Positions 52,865-62,136 of a DNA stretch of 64,000 bases are shown here, piece after piece. Position 1 is the first letter of the stretch. Each line of letters starts with the position of its first letter. A program made the translations under genes and the position numbers. The DNA comes from Pseudomonadales bacterium. GTDB taxonomy: Bacteria > Pseudomonadota > Gammaproteobacteria > Pseudomonadales > Halieaceae. The DNA is taken from NCBI GenBank assembly GCA_024234675.1, contig JACKNU010000005.1, positions 62,001 through 126,000 of the forward strand, read 5' to 3'. The notes beneath the pieces were generated by a model that saw only the letters and a list, made by a program, of their open reading frames with translations, had not been told where the DNA came from and did not search any database.

Positions 52865-53495
52865 ACAGGCGCCTCATTTCGCCCCAATCCTCCAGCTGCA
52901 GGGTGAGCTGCAAGGCCGCCGGAGGCGCCATTTCGCCGCCGGGCCGGCCGGGCTCGACTACCCAGCTGTCGCGCCAGTTGCGGGTCTCCAGTTCCAGGCT
53001 GTCGCCGGCCGCCTGGGCCTCCTCGATGGTGGCCAGAAACAGCAATTCGATGTATTCCACCCCCTCCAGCAACTTCACTTCCTGGGGCTGGCTGTCCGGC
53101 GCGCGGTCCAGCACCGACCAGGTATCGCGCCACAAAGCGCCGTCCTCCAGCCGGTAGGAGACTCGCTGCAGGTGGCTGCGCGGCCGGTTATTGGGGTTGT
53201 GCCAGCCGCTGCGGGTAAAGCTCAGGGCACGGTTCGCCAGGATTCCGCCCGTCAGGGCGGGCTCTTCCTGGCCGAACTCATCGCGAATGGGACGGGCGAC
53301 AAACTGGTTCAGGTCGCGGGAAATGATCATCCACGCACGGTTTATTTCGTAGCTGCGATCCGCGGTTTCCCGGGTGCGCTCCACACCCAGCATCGCCGCC
53401 GACAGACTGCGGTAGGCTATGGCGGATACGAAGGCGGTAATGGCCAGCGCGATCAGTACTTCTATCAGGGTGAAACCGCGGCTAGGGGCTTTCAT
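52845..53495 (-). CDS. gspJ: Type II secretion minor pseudopilin J
   Basis: The 216-residue minor pseudopilin has the prepilin-peptidase site SRG|FTLIEVLIALAITAFVSAIA with Glu5. LEVALQVEDWGEMRRLY-like strands close the protein, and GWHNPNNRPRSHLQRVSYRLEDGAL is a conserved GspJ block at about residues 96-120. It overlaps gspI and gspK at its two ends. Confidence 0.95.
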   Translation of the reverse strand: MKAPSRGFTLIEVLIALAITAFVSAIAYRSLSAAMLGVERTRETADRSYEINRAWMIISRDLNQFVARPIRDEFGQEEPALTGGILANRALSFTRSGWHNPNNRPRSHLQRVSYRLEDGALWRDTWSVLDRAPDSQPQEVKLLEGVEYIELLFLATIEEAQAAGDSLELETRNWRDSWVVEPGRPGGEMAPPAALQLTLQLEDWGEMRRLYALPPL

Positions 53496-53895
53496 TTACA
53501 ACTCCGGACTCACCCCTGAAATCGGAAGACAGGTAAGCGACCAGCGTGAACAGCGGCTGCTCTTCCGGCCTCTCGGTGGCGGCCACATCGATTTCGAACT
53601 GCAGCAGGTTGTCCGATACGGTGGGCGTGCTGTTCAGCCACCAGTACCAATCCCGGCCCGCCATGGTGCTTACCCCGCTGCGCTCGCCACTGGGCAGGTC
53701 CTGCCTGGCCCGGGAGAGAATACGCAGTTCCACCAGCTTGTTGGCAGCTACCATGCGCGCCAGCGATTTATCTCTCAGGTAGGCGGTGGCGTCCACCTGC
53801 TGCGACAGGGCCAGCAGCAGCGCCGGCAGGGCGATGGCCACCACGGCCAGGGCGACCATCACTTCCACCAGGGTAAAGCCGCGCACCCTCTTCAA
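53482..53895 (-). CDS. gspI: Type II secretion minor pseudopilin I
   Basis: The start is placed at the TTG at 53895, which overlaps the gspH stop. It gives MKRVRG|FTLVEVMVALAVVAIALPAL, a normal short leader with the cleavage Gly and Glu5, and a 137-residue protein. The frame is open further upstream, but those codons lie inside gspH. KSLARMVAANKLVELRI is a typical GspI block. GspI starts the pseudopilus tip. Confidence 0.92.
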   Translation of the reverse strand: MKRVRGFTLVEVMVALAVVAIALPALLLALSQQVDATAYLRDKSLARMVAANKLVELRILSRARQDLPSGERSGVSTMAGRDWYWWLNSTPTVSDNLLQFEIDVAATERPEEQPLFTLVAYLSSDFRGESGVVNESP

Positions 53896-54518
53896 ATTGG
53901 CTCCCCGGGCGCCTCGCCGTCCCGCAACACCTCGAAGCGTCCCAACAGATCCCACTCCAGGCGCCACAGCAACTCGCCGCTGTCCTCATCCCGCAGTTCC
54001 ATGGAACCCGCAGTGGTTTCCCCGCTGGCATAAAACACCACCTGGGGTTCCGGCTCCTGGTCCTCTACCGCCAGCGGAATATCCGCGATGGCCGCTTCCT
54101 CCAGTTCCATAAAAAGCTCCACCCCCTCCGGCAGGCTCTGGTGGGCGAAGATCTCCTTGCCACTGAGAGGCGCCTGCCAGCCATCCACCAGCCGCTCACG
54201 CCAGGAATAACGGTACCTGAGCTCACCGTCCTCGCTGACCCGCTGCAGCAACAGGCCGTAGTCATGCCCCTGCAACTGGGCCTCGTCCAGGGCATAGGCC
54301 GCGACCTCGGCAATATTGCGCGCCTGGGCCTCGAGTTCTATATCCCGCCCACCGGAGCTGAGGGTCAGGCTGACCAGCGAGGTGACCAGCACCACCACGA
54401 TCAGCGTTACCAGCAGTTCCAGCAGGCTGAAACCGCCCTGCCGCGGCCCGACCGAGCGCGGCCCGACCGAACGCGGCCCGACCGAACGCGGCCCGACCGA
54501 ACGCGGCCCGACCGCCAC
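53892..54518 (-). CDS. gspH: Type II secretion minor pseudopilin H, with a repeat-bearing leader
   Basis: The 208-residue protein has the prepilin motif QGG|FSLLELLVTLIVVVLVTSLV with Glu5. Its leader is unusual: about 29 residues before the cleavage site, made mostly of four VGPRS repeats from a 15-base tandem array. The start GTG at 54518 has a strong GAGGAG site that overlaps the gspG stop, so the repeats appear to be translated. The globular part is otherwise normal for GspH. Confidence 0.92.
   Translation of the reverse strand: MAVGPRSVGPRSVGPRSVGPRSVGPRQGGFSLLELLVTLIVVVLVTSLVSLTLSSGGRDIELEAQARNIAEVAAYALDEAQLQGHDYGLLLQRVSEDGELRYRYSWRERLVDGWQAPLSGKEIFAHQSLPEGVELFMELEEAAIADIPLAVEDQEPEPQVVFYASGETTAGSMELRDEDSGELLWRLEWDLLGRFEVLRDGEAPGEPI
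54442..54513. repeat. 15-bp tandem repeat in the gspH leader
   Basis: CGCGGCCCGACCGA plus G or A is repeated about 4.8 times head to tail. On the minus strand it encodes the VGPRS repeats of the GspH leader peptide. Confidence 0.92.
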
Positions 54519-54521
54519 AGG

Positions 54522-54971
54522 CTACTCCTCTTCGCGCCAGTTACCGATATCCGCGTTCTGGTCCTCGCCGCCCGACAGGCCGTCAGCCCCCAGGGAATAG
54601 ATATCCACCTCGCCGTGCTCGCCGGGGCTCAGGTACAGGTAGGGCCGACCCCAGGGGTCCATGGGCACTTCCTGCAGGTAACCGCCGGCCTTGAAGTTGC
54701 GCGGTTCGGGATCGAGGCTACTGGCTTCCACCAGCGCCTCCAGGCCCTGCTCAGTGGTGGGGTAGACATAGTTGTCGAGGCGATAGATCTTGAGCGCGGT
54801 TTCGATGGACTTGAAATCCGCCTGCACTTTCTGCACCCGGGCCTCATCGGCGCGGTTGAGTACCGTGGGGGCCACCACGGAAATCAACAACCCCATGATC
54901 ACCAGCACCACCAGAATTTCCACCAGGGAAAACCCGCCCTGGCCGGTCTTGAGTTTGACTGAGTTCTTCAT
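54522..54971 (-). CDS. gspG: Type II secretion major pseudopilin G
   Basis: The main subunit of the pseudopilus, 149 residues. The leader ends KTGQGG before FSLVEILVVLVIMGLLISVV, with Glu5 of the mature protein present. Typical GspG blocks follow: ALKIYRLDNYVYPTTEQGLEALV, GYLQEVPMDPWGRPYLYLSPGEHGEVDIYSLGADG (about 97-131). The last includes the calcium-binding loop region. It follows gspF by 5 bases. Confidence 0.97.
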   Translation of the reverse strand: MKNSVKLKTGQGGFSLVEILVVLVIMGLLISVVAPTVLNRADEARVQKVQADFKSIETALKIYRLDNYVYPTTEQGLEALVEASSLDPEPRNFKAGGYLQEVPMDPWGRPYLYLSPGEHGEVDIYSLGADGLSGGEDQNADIGNWREEE

Positions 54972-54976
54972 ACGTT

Positions 54977-56197
54977 TTACTTCACCATTGTATTGAGATC
55001 GAAAATCGGCAGCAGGATGGCGAGGACAATGGTCAGCACCATGCCGCCCATGAACACTACCATCAGGGGCTCGAACAGGCTCATCATGGTGCCAAGGGTC
55101 ATCTCCAGTTCCCGCTCCTGGTTACTGGCGGACCGGGACAACATAGTCTCCAGCTCGCCGCTGACTTCGCCACTGGCCACCATGTGTACCATCATCGGCG
55201 GGAAATGACCGCTTTGTTGCAGCGCGCGGTTGAGGCTGCTGCCCTCCTGCACCCGTTCCGCCACCTGGCGGGTATCTTCGCGCAGCACGAGGTTGGTCAG
55301 CACCTGGCCGGCTATACGCAGCGACTCCAGCAGGGGTACGCCGCTGGCCATGAGAATACTGAGGGTGGAAGCGAAGCGCGCCGTATCCAGGGCAATCACC
55401 AGCCGCGACACCCCCGGCATCCGCAGCAGCATGGCATGCCAGCGGCGCCGCCGTTTCGGGTTGCGCAACAGGCGCCGCACAATCAGCACAGCCGCTGCCA
55501 GGCCCACCAGCAGCCAGACACCGTAATCCCGGAAGAAATCACTTGAGGCAATCAGACCGCGGGTGAGCAGGGGTAGTTCCCGCCGGCTGTGGGCGAAGAT
55601 ACCCACCAGTTCGGGCACCACGAACACCATCAGGGCCACCACCACGGCGATCGCCACACCCACCAGGATAAACGGGTAGATCATGGCCATTTTCAGCTTC
55701 TGGCCCGTGTACTGGCGCTGCTCGGTGTAGTCCGCCAGTTGCTGCAATACCGGCCCCAGGAAGCCCGCGTGCTCCCCGGCTTTCACCATGGCGCGGTACA
55801 TCTCGCTGAACACCTGCGGGAATTCGCCCATGGCATAGGCCAGGGTATGGCCCTCGGCCACCCGCGAGCGCACCTGCAGCAAGGTGCCCTTGATACGGGC
55901 GCTGCGGTTTTGCTGTGCCGCGGCCTGCAGTGCCTCGTCCAGCGGCAGGTTGGACTCCACCAGGGTGGCCAGCTGGCGGGTCAGCAGGGCGAGCTCGCCG
56001 GCGCTGATACCGCGCCGCAGCAGCGGTATGCGCCAGCTGCCGGAAGCGGGTTCCGGCCGGTTGGCGACGGCCACCTCCACCGGGCGCAGGCTCTGGCCCC
56101 GCAGCTGGGATCGCACCTGGCGCTCGGAATCCCCCTCCAGGACACCGCGAACAAGCTTGCCCTGCGGGTTGAGTGCACGATATCGGTAGGCAGTCAT
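54977..56197 (-). CDS. gspF: Type II secretion inner-membrane platform protein F
   Basis: The 406-residue protein has two T2SSF domains and three membrane helices. MTAYRYRALNPQGKLVRGVLEGDSE opens the protein. LLTRQLATLVESNLPLDEALQAAAQ and RFASTLSILMASGVPLLESLRIAG are the repeated cytoplasmic motifs. The final helix MVVFMGGMVLTIVLAILLPIFDLN is highly conserved. It anchors the pseudopilus assembly machine. Confidence 0.97.
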   Translation of the reverse strand: MTAYRYRALNPQGKLVRGVLEGDSERQVRSQLRGQSLRPVEVAVANRPEPASGSWRIPLLRRGISAGELALLTRQLATLVESNLPLDEALQAAAQQNRSARIKGTLLQVRSRVAEGHTLAYAMGEFPQVFSEMYRAMVKAGEHAGFLGPVLQQLADYTEQRQYTGQKLKMAMIYPFILVGVAIAVVVALMVFVVPELVGIFAHSRRELPLLTRGLIASSDFFRDYGVWLLVGLAAAVLIVRRLLRNPKRRRRWHAMLLRMPGVSRLVIALDTARFASTLSILMASGVPLLESLRIAGQVLTNLVLREDTRQVAERVQEGSSLNRALQQSGHFPPMMVHMVASGEVSGELETMLSRSASNQERELEMTLGTMMSLFEPLMVVFMGGMVLTIVLAILLPIFDLNTMVK

Positions 56198-56213
56198 GGC
56201 TTATCCGGCGCAA

Positions 56214-57731
56214 TCAGGCGACCGCAGTCACCCTCAGCACTTCCTCGAGACTGGTTTCGCCCGCCAGCACCCGGCGGCGTCCGTCGGCCTCAATACCGGG
56301 GTAGCGCTTGCGGGCCTGCTGCAGGACCGCCTGTTCGCTTTTGCCTTCGTAGATGAGTTCGCGCATGGCATCGTCGATTTCTATCAGTTCGTAGATGCCG
56401 GTACGGCCGCGGTAGCCAGTGTAATTGCAGCTTTCACAGCCGCTGGGCCGGTACAGGGTGACATCGCTGTCGGCCGCTGCCAGGCCCAGCTGGTCGCGCT
56501 CCGCAGGGGTGGCAATCGCCTCCTGCCGGCAGTCCCGGCACAGCAGCCGCACCAGCCGCTGGGCCATTACCGCGAGCAGGCTGGAGGAGAGCAGGAAGGG
56601 CTCTATACCCATATCCCTGAGGCGCATCACCGCGCCCACCGCGGTATTGGTGTGCAGGGTTGACAGCACCAGGTGGCCGGTCAGGGAGGCCTGCACCGCG
56701 ATCTCGGCGGTTTCCAGGTCGCGTATCTCCCCCACCATTACCACGTCGGGGTCCTGGCGCAGGATGGCGCGCAGCCCGCGGGCGAAGGTCATTTCGACCT
56801 TGGGGTTGACCTGCGTCTGTCCCACCCCGGGCAGCATGTACTCGATGGGGTCCTCGATGGTGAGAATATTGCGGGTGGATTCATTGATATGGGCCAGGCC
56901 CGCATACAGGGTGGTGGTCTTGCCCGAGCCGGTCGGGCCGGTCACGAGGATGATACCGTGGGGACTGCGCAGCAGACGGGTGTACCCTTCCAGCACCTGC
57001 TCATTCATCGCCAGGTGATGCAACTGCAGCTGCCCAGCCGCCGTATCCAGCAGGCGCAGCACCACACGCTCGCCATGGGCGGAGGGAATTGTGGACATAC
57101 GTATGTCCACCGCGTGACCGGCAATCTTCACTGAAATCCGGCCGTCCTGGGGCACCCGCTTCTCGGCGATATCCAGCCTTGCCATTACCTTGAGGCGGGA
57201 CACCAGCAGCGGCGCCAGCATTTTCTTGGGGGATAGCACCTCGGCGAGCACGCCATCGATGCGATAGCGCACGCTCAGCTTGTCCTCGAAGGTTTCAATG
57301 TGAATATCGGACGCGTTGTCGCGCACCGCCTGGGAGAGTATGGCGTTGATGAGCCGGATAATGGGCGCGTCGTCCTCCGCGTCCATGAGATCGCCCACCT
57401 CGGGAATCTCATCGGCTATGCGGCTGAGGTCCACATCGGCGCTGATGTCCTCGGCCATCTGCACCGCCTCGTTGTTGTCACGCTGGTAGGCCAGGCTGAG
57501 GCGCCGCTTGAAATCGACCTCGGCCACCTGCTGCAGGCGAAAAGGCCCGCCCAGGAAGCGGCGCAACTCGGTCAGCACCTGGATGCCCGGGTCTCCCTGG
57601 TGCACCACCACCGGCCCGGCGCTGTCGCTGTCTACCAACACATTGTTGAGCTTGGCGTAGGCAAAGGGCAGGTTGAGCGACTGGCCACCACCGCCCTGGA
57701 TAACGTCCGGTACCGTTGCGGTTTCCACCAC
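56214..57731 (-). CDS. gspE: Type II secretion ATPase E
   Basis: The assembly ATPase, 505 residues using the GTG at 57731, which shares one base with the gspD stop. It has the N-terminal domain LNLPFAYAKLNNVLV, then Walker A (GPTGSGKTTTLY). The Asp box IEDPIEY, Walker B (MVGEIRDLETAEIA) and His box (TGHLVLSTLHTNTA) follow. A zinc motif of paired Cys (LLCRDCRQ and CESCNYTGYRGR) completes the family pattern. It drives pseudopilus growth through GspL and GspF. Confidence 0.97.
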   Translation of the reverse strand: MVETATVPDVIQGGGGQSLNLPFAYAKLNNVLVDSDSAGPVVVHQGDPGIQVLTELRRFLGGPFRLQQVAEVDFKRRLSLAYQRDNNEAVQMAEDISADVDLSRIADEIPEVGDLMDAEDDAPIIRLINAILSQAVRDNASDIHIETFEDKLSVRYRIDGVLAEVLSPKKMLAPLLVSRLKVMARLDIAEKRVPQDGRISVKIAGHAVDIRMSTIPSAHGERVVLRLLDTAAGQLQLHHLAMNEQVLEGYTRLLRSPHGIILVTGPTGSGKTTTLYAGLAHINESTRNILTIEDPIEYMLPGVGQTQVNPKVEMTFARGLRAILRQDPDVVMVGEIRDLETAEIAVQASLTGHLVLSTLHTNTAVGAVMRLRDMGIEPFLLSSSLLAVMAQRLVRLLCRDCRQEAIATPAERDQLGLAAADSDVTLYRPSGCESCNYTGYRGRTGIYELIEIDDAMRELIYEGKSEQAVLQQARKRYPGIEADGRRRVLAGETSLEEVLRVTAVA

Positions 57732-59743
57732 TACTGGCCCCCGGCACCGGGCGACTGTTGATCCGCCTTGATCACGTCGAGCTGCTTCAATTGCTCTTCC
57801 CATTCCGGCAGAACCTGTATCTGGTCCTCGTCCAGGAACATCACGCCCTGCTCCCTGCGCTTCACCTGCTGGTCGCGAATATAGCGGTATTTGTCGGCGG
57901 TGGCACCGGCCAGGGCCTCGTTGTCGCGGATAATGGTGGGACGAATAAAGATCAGCAGGTTGGTCTTTGTCACTTTGACCGCATCGGTGCGGAACAGGCG
58001 CCCCAGGAACGGTATATCCCCCAGGAAGGGCACTTTCTGGGTTCCGTCCTGTACATCGTCCTTGATCAGCCCGCCCAGCACCACGACCGTGTTGTCCTGG
58101 GCCAGCACTTTGGTCTGGATTCTCCGCTCGTTGGTGATGAGGTCGGAGGCAACCGCGGTGAGTCCGCTGAGGCTGGACACCTCCTGGGAAATATCCAGTA
58201 CCACGGAGTCACCCTCGTTGACATGGGGGGTCACGGTCAGGGTGATACCGACATTCTCCCGCTCGATGGTCTGGAAGGGGTTCTGGGCGCCGTCGCCACC
58301 GGCGCCGGTGTTGGTGTATGAACCGGTGACAAAGGGCACGTTCTGGCCCACGGTGATATAGGCCTCCTGGTTATCCAGGGTCAGCAGGCTGGGCGTGGAC
58401 AGGATATTGGCATTGTTCTGCTCCTCCAGCGCACTGAGGATGACCGCCATGGACAGGCTGTCACTGACCTGGCCCCAGCCCAGGGTGGTGCCGGGCGTAC
58501 TGGCGAGGGCTCCCGCGAGGGTGCCGAGGTTGATATCGTTGTCGCTGCTATCGTCTGGCAACACGGCGTCGGCGATGTTGCGGGCGCGAGCGTCGGCGGC
58601 GTTGATATTACTGCCAAAGGCGCCGCTCTGGTCGGCAAACAACCACTGGATACCCAGGTCCTGGCCATCTATTACCTCCATTTCGACGATAATCGCCTCC
58701 ACCAGCACCTGGGCGCGACGAATATCCAGCCGGTGAATCACGCTCTCGATGGCGGCCATTTTCTCGGCATTGGCGGTGATGATCAGGGCGTTGGTACCCT
58801 CGTCCGCTTCGATGGTGGCGGCGTTGCCCTTGGTGGCGGGCTTGCCGCCCTCACCACTGTCAAGGCCGTCGATATTCTGCATGACCCGGGTGAGCACTTC
58901 GGCGATATCCGCCGCCTGGGCGTACTCCAGGTAGATCACCTTGACATTGCCACTCTGTTGCAGGGGCGTATCCAGGTGCTGCACCAGGGTGCGAATGCGC
59001 GCCCGCTCCAGTTCGTCGCCACTGACCAGCACGCTGTTGGTGCGCGTGTCGGCCACCAGCAGCACCTCTGTCTCACCACCGCTTTGCTTGGCTTCGGACT
59101 TGGCCAGGGTGTCAAGCATGCTGACCACATCCTCGGCGACCGCGAAGCGCAGCTTGACGATATCGGTCTGCTGCATCGCCGATTTGTCCATGCGATCGAT
59201 GATGCCCCGTATACGGTCGATGTTGCTGGACAGGTCGGAAATGATAATTGCGTTGCTGGGGGCGTAGGCCGCCATATGGGCCTGTTGCGGCACCAGGGGG
59301 CGCAGTACGGGAATCAGCTTGGCGGCGGAGATGTTTTCCAGGCGGATGACTTCGGTCACGTATTCGTCGGTAGTGTGTCCACTGGTATTGCCATCGCTTA
59401 CCCTCACCGGGGCGGAGCGGGCATCCTTGCTCTGTATGACCCTGACCACGCCATTGGAGCTCACGGCGGTGTAGCCATGCACCTCCAGGATGGACAGGAA
59501 CAACTGGTACAGCTCCTCGCGAGAGACCGGCTTGCTGGATACCACCTTGACCTTGCCTTTCACGGAGGGGTCCACCACGATGGTGGTGCCCGTGGCCTCC
59601 GCCACGAACTTGATCAGCTCCTGGATATCGGTTTCTTTCAGGTTGACGGTGAACTGCTGGGCAACGGCCTGCACCGGGCCGAGCAACAGGGCCAGCAGGA
59701 CGGCCAGCGAACAGCCGCGGGCAACACGATTCAATACATTCAC
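57731..59743 (-). CDS. gspD: Type II secretion outer-membrane secretin D
   Basis: The channel protein, 670 residues. It has a signal peptide (LAVLLALLLGPVQAVAQQ) and N0-N3 domains (FTVNLKETDIQELIKFVAEATG, EVIRLENISAAKLIPVLRPLV, VIYLEYAQAADIAEVLTRV). The secretin core shows VEAIIVEMEVIDGQDLG, VPFVTGSYTN and LLIFIRPTIIRDNE. It lies downstream of gspC. There is no pilotin gene (gspS) nearby. Confidence 0.97.
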   Translation of the reverse strand: MNVLNRVARGCSLAVLLALLLGPVQAVAQQFTVNLKETDIQELIKFVAEATGTTIVVDPSVKGKVKVVSSKPVSREELYQLFLSILEVHGYTAVSSNGVVRVIQSKDARSAPVRVSDGNTSGHTTDEYVTEVIRLENISAAKLIPVLRPLVPQQAHMAAYAPSNAIIISDLSSNIDRIRGIIDRMDKSAMQQTDIVKLRFAVAEDVVSMLDTLAKSEAKQSGGETEVLLVADTRTNSVLVSGDELERARIRTLVQHLDTPLQQSGNVKVIYLEYAQAADIAEVLTRVMQNIDGLDSGEGGKPATKGNAATIEADEGTNALIITANAEKMAAIESVIHRLDIRRAQVLVEAIIVEMEVIDGQDLGIQWLFADQSGAFGSNINAADARARNIADAVLPDDSSDNDINLGTLAGALASTPGTTLGWGQVSDSLSMAVILSALEEQNNANILSTPSLLTLDNQEAYITVGQNVPFVTGSYTNTGAGGDGAQNPFQTIERENVGITLTVTPHVNEGDSVVLDISQEVSSLSGLTAVASDLITNERRIQTKVLAQDNTVVVLGGLIKDDVQDGTQKVPFLGDIPFLGRLFRTDAVKVTKTNLLIFIRPTIIRDNEALAGATADKYRYIRDQQVKRREQGVMFLDEDQIQVLPEWEEQLKQLDVIKADQQSPGAGGQ

Positions 59744-59809
59744 TTGGCAATATCCCTCTGGCGCCGGGACCCATCCCGACGCCGTGTTCGAAGCCCCATG
59801 AGACAGATG

Positions 59810-60835
59810 CTATGTGCCGTCACTGGACTCACCGAGGCTCACACTGACGGTCACGGGCGTGCCATCGCGCTGCAACTCAAATATCGCCTCGCTGGCAGAG
59901 CGCATCGCCTGGTACAGGCTCAAGGTGTTGGCGGGATCGTCCAGCGCTATACCGTTGACACTGGTGACCAGATCGCCAGGTCGGAACCCCAGCAGCTCAA
60001 ATTGTTCCCGCTCCTTGCCGGGGGCAATGCGGTAGCCGAGCAACTGGCCGTTTTCGCGCACGGCGCTGACCGAGACCACTTCCGCCAGGGACTGGGGGTT
60101 CTCGTAGAGGCGCTCGCGGTAGCCCTGGGCGATAGCCGAGGCGCTGGTGTCACCGCTGCGGTCAATCGCGGTAGGGCTGCTTTCCTCCGGGTCGAGCGCC
60201 GGCAATGCGGCCGCCTGGGCGTTCAACTCCGAATCGTCGAAGAGTTCCAGTAATTCGTAGGTGCCGCCATTGTCCAGGACCACCCGGCCGCGCATCACCT
60301 TGGCCAGGGTTACATTGCCCTGCACGGGCAATTTGTCCTCGACCGCATAGATATCCTGTTGCGAATTCTGCTCGATAATTGCAAAACCCAGCCCCTCCTC
60401 GCTGGAGGCCACGACACCGCGCAGCTTGAGATTCAGGCGGGTTTCACGCGCCCCTTTTTCGATACCCTCCCGGACCGAGGCCCGGGCATCCTGTTCGGCT
60501 GTGGCCTGGGCAGGCGTGAGCGCCCCCGCTTCGCCGAACAAATGCCAGCCCTGGACCCGCGCCACATCCACGGCCGGCCCACCGTCAGCCGGTGCCGCCA
60601 TGGTCACCGGGTTGATCACCTGGCCCGCTTCGGGCAACGGGCTGTCGCTGGCGGGCAGCAGTGCCCAGATCAGCCGCGTCAGGGCGAGTACCCCCCACAG
60701 GCAAAACAGCAGGAGCAGGCCCTGCCGCAGGCGGCGGGCGGGGGCCGGCTGGGACAGGAATTGCACACAATTCTCCACCCCGGCGGATAGACGCCGCGAC
60801 ATATCGCTGGAATGACCAAGCAAACTGGCCGCCAT
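59810..60835 (-). CDS. gspC: Type II secretion inner-membrane protein C
   Basis: The first gsp gene. The 341-residue protein has one N-terminal membrane helix (GLLLLFCLWGVLALTRLIWALL). A homology region binding the secretin follows (WHLFGEAG; LNLKLRGVVASSEEGLGFAIIEQ) and a C-terminal PDZ-like domain (FELLGFRPGDLVTSVNGIALDDP). The ATG at 60835 has GGAG about 7 bases upstream; an earlier frame start lacks one. It links the platform with GspD and probably helps select substrates. Confidence 0.94.
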   Translation of the reverse strand: MAASLLGHSSDMSRRLSAGVENCVQFLSQPAPARRLRQGLLLLFCLWGVLALTRLIWALLPASDSPLPEAGQVINPVTMAAPADGGPAVDVARVQGWHLFGEAGALTPAQATAEQDARASVREGIEKGARETRLNLKLRGVVASSEEGLGFAIIEQNSQQDIYAVEDKLPVQGNVTLAKVMRGRVVLDNGGTYELLELFDDSELNAQAAALPALDPEESSPTAIDRSGDTSASAIAQGYRERLYENPQSLAEVVSVSAVRENGQLLGYRIAPGKEREQFELLGFRPGDLVTSVNGIALDDPANTLSLYQAMRSASEAIFELQRDGTPVTVSVSLGESSDGT

Positions 60836-60892
60836 GCCCCGCTCCCTCTCATCGCCCAACAATATCAGTACCACGGGTCTCTATACGGCTTA

Positions 60893-60898
60893 ATTATA
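60893..60898 (-). promoter_or_regulatory. Candidate -10 element of the gsp operon
   Basis: A perfect TATAAT on the minus strand lies about 58 bases before the gspC start, in the 100-base gap after sat. No equally good -35 was found; TTAACT 15 bases upstream is the best. A transcript from here would have a leader of about 50 bases. Confidence 0.45.
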
Positions 60899-60935
60899 GT
60901 GGGCGGGCAGCAAAGTTAAAACCGCGCCACCCCCA

Positions 60936-62123
60936 TCAGGTTTCCAGGGACTGGTAGTAGTCGGACAGGATTCTTGCCACCTCCGGCCGCGAAAACTCCG
61001 GCGGCGGGGCGATACCCTTGCCCAGCATCTCACGCACGGCTGTGCCGGACAGCAACACGAAATCATCCTTGGTGTGATCCGGCACGTCGCGCATCATCAC
61101 TACCTTGTTGAGTTTCTTGCTGTAGGCGGTGTGATCGGCCTTGAATATTTCCAGTTGCAGGGCGTCGGCAGGCACTTCCTCGTCAAAAATCGTCTGGGCG
61201 TCAAAGCCACCGTAGTAGTCCCCTACCCCGGCGTGGTCGCGACCGACGATAAGGTGGGTACAACCGCAGTTCTGGCGAAACACCGCGTGCAGTACCGCCT
61301 CCCGAGGGCCTGCGTACAGCATGTCGAAGCCGTACCCTGTGACCATCACCGTGTTGGGCGGGAAGTACAGTTCCACCATCTTGCGAATGGATGCATCGCG
61401 CACCTCGGCGGGAATATCGCCCGGCTTGAGCTTGCCCAGCAACATGTGGATCAGCACACCGTCGGCGTCCAGCTGCTCCATCGCCATACGGCACAGTTCT
61501 TCGTGCGCCCTGTGCATGGGGTTGCGGGTCTGGAAGGCAACTACCTTTTCCCAGCCATGCTCGGCGATCTCGTTGCGAATCTCCACGGCAGTGCGAAAAG
61601 TATCCGGAAAATCCGCTTGGAAATAAGAGAAACTGAGCACGTCAATGGGGCCGGACAGCAGGATGTTGCCGAGGCTGTTGAACGTAGCGACGCCCGGGTG
61701 CTGGGGATCGAGAGTGCGAAAAATCTTCTCTGCCATGAAGGCATTCTGCTCATCGCTGATGGTCTCGACCGCCTCCACGTCCATGATGGCCAGTACCGGG
61801 TGCCCTTCCACATTGGGGTCGCGCAGGGCGATGCGGCTGCCCGCTTCTATACCGGTTTCGCTGGTGCGATTGAGAATGGGCACCGGGAAAAACAGGCCGT
61901 CCACAGTGTGCATTTTCTCTGCCACGCTCAGGGCATCGGCCAGGTTCATATAGCCGGTGAGGGGATTGAAATAACCCCCCCCCAACATGACGGCGTTGGC
62001 GGCCGCGGCCGAATTCAGCAGCAGTGAAGGCAGGTTTTCCGCCTCCGCCAGCAGGGCATGGCGCCGCTGCGTGTTGTAGACATATAGGGGATTCAGTTCG
62101 TCGGATCCATGGGGCTTGATCAT
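60936..62123 (-). CDS. sat: Sulfate adenylyltransferase (ATP sulfurylase, Sat type)
   Basis: Sat makes adenosine 5-phosphosulfate from ATP and sulfate. The 395-residue single-chain form is unrelated to CysD/CysN. Its conserved active-site motifs are FQTRNPMHRAHEELCRMA and LIVGRDHAGVGDYYGGFDA, with VMMRDVPDHTKDDFVLLSGTAVREML further on. It starts 13 bases downstream of cysC, so the two are co-transcribed. The direction (cysC, sat) and the adjacent sulfotransferase suggest sulfate activation for sulfation as well as for cysteine. Confidence 0.97.
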   Translation of the reverse strand: MIKPHGSDELNPLYVYNTQRRHALLAEAENLPSLLLNSAAAANAVMLGGGYFNPLTGYMNLADALSVAEKMHTVDGLFFPVPILNRTSETGIEAGSRIALRDPNVEGHPVLAIMDVEAVETISDEQNAFMAEKIFRTLDPQHPGVATFNSLGNILLSGPIDVLSFSYFQADFPDTFRTAVEIRNEIAEHGWEKVVAFQTRNPMHRAHEELCRMAMEQLDADGVLIHMLLGKLKPGDIPAEVRDASIRKMVELYFPPNTVMVTGYGFDMLYAGPREAVLHAVFRQNCGCTHLIVGRDHAGVGDYYGGFDAQTIFDEEVPADALQLEIFKADHTAYSKKLNKVVMMRDVPDHTKDDFVLLSGTAVREMLGKGIAPPPEFSRPEVARILSDYYQSLET

Positions 62124-62136
62124 CGCTGGCTCCTGC

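Noticed and set aside
58733..60253. A 506-codon plus-strand frame opposite gspD and gspC
   Set aside because: It crosses two clearly conserved genes on the other strand and shows typical antisense composition.
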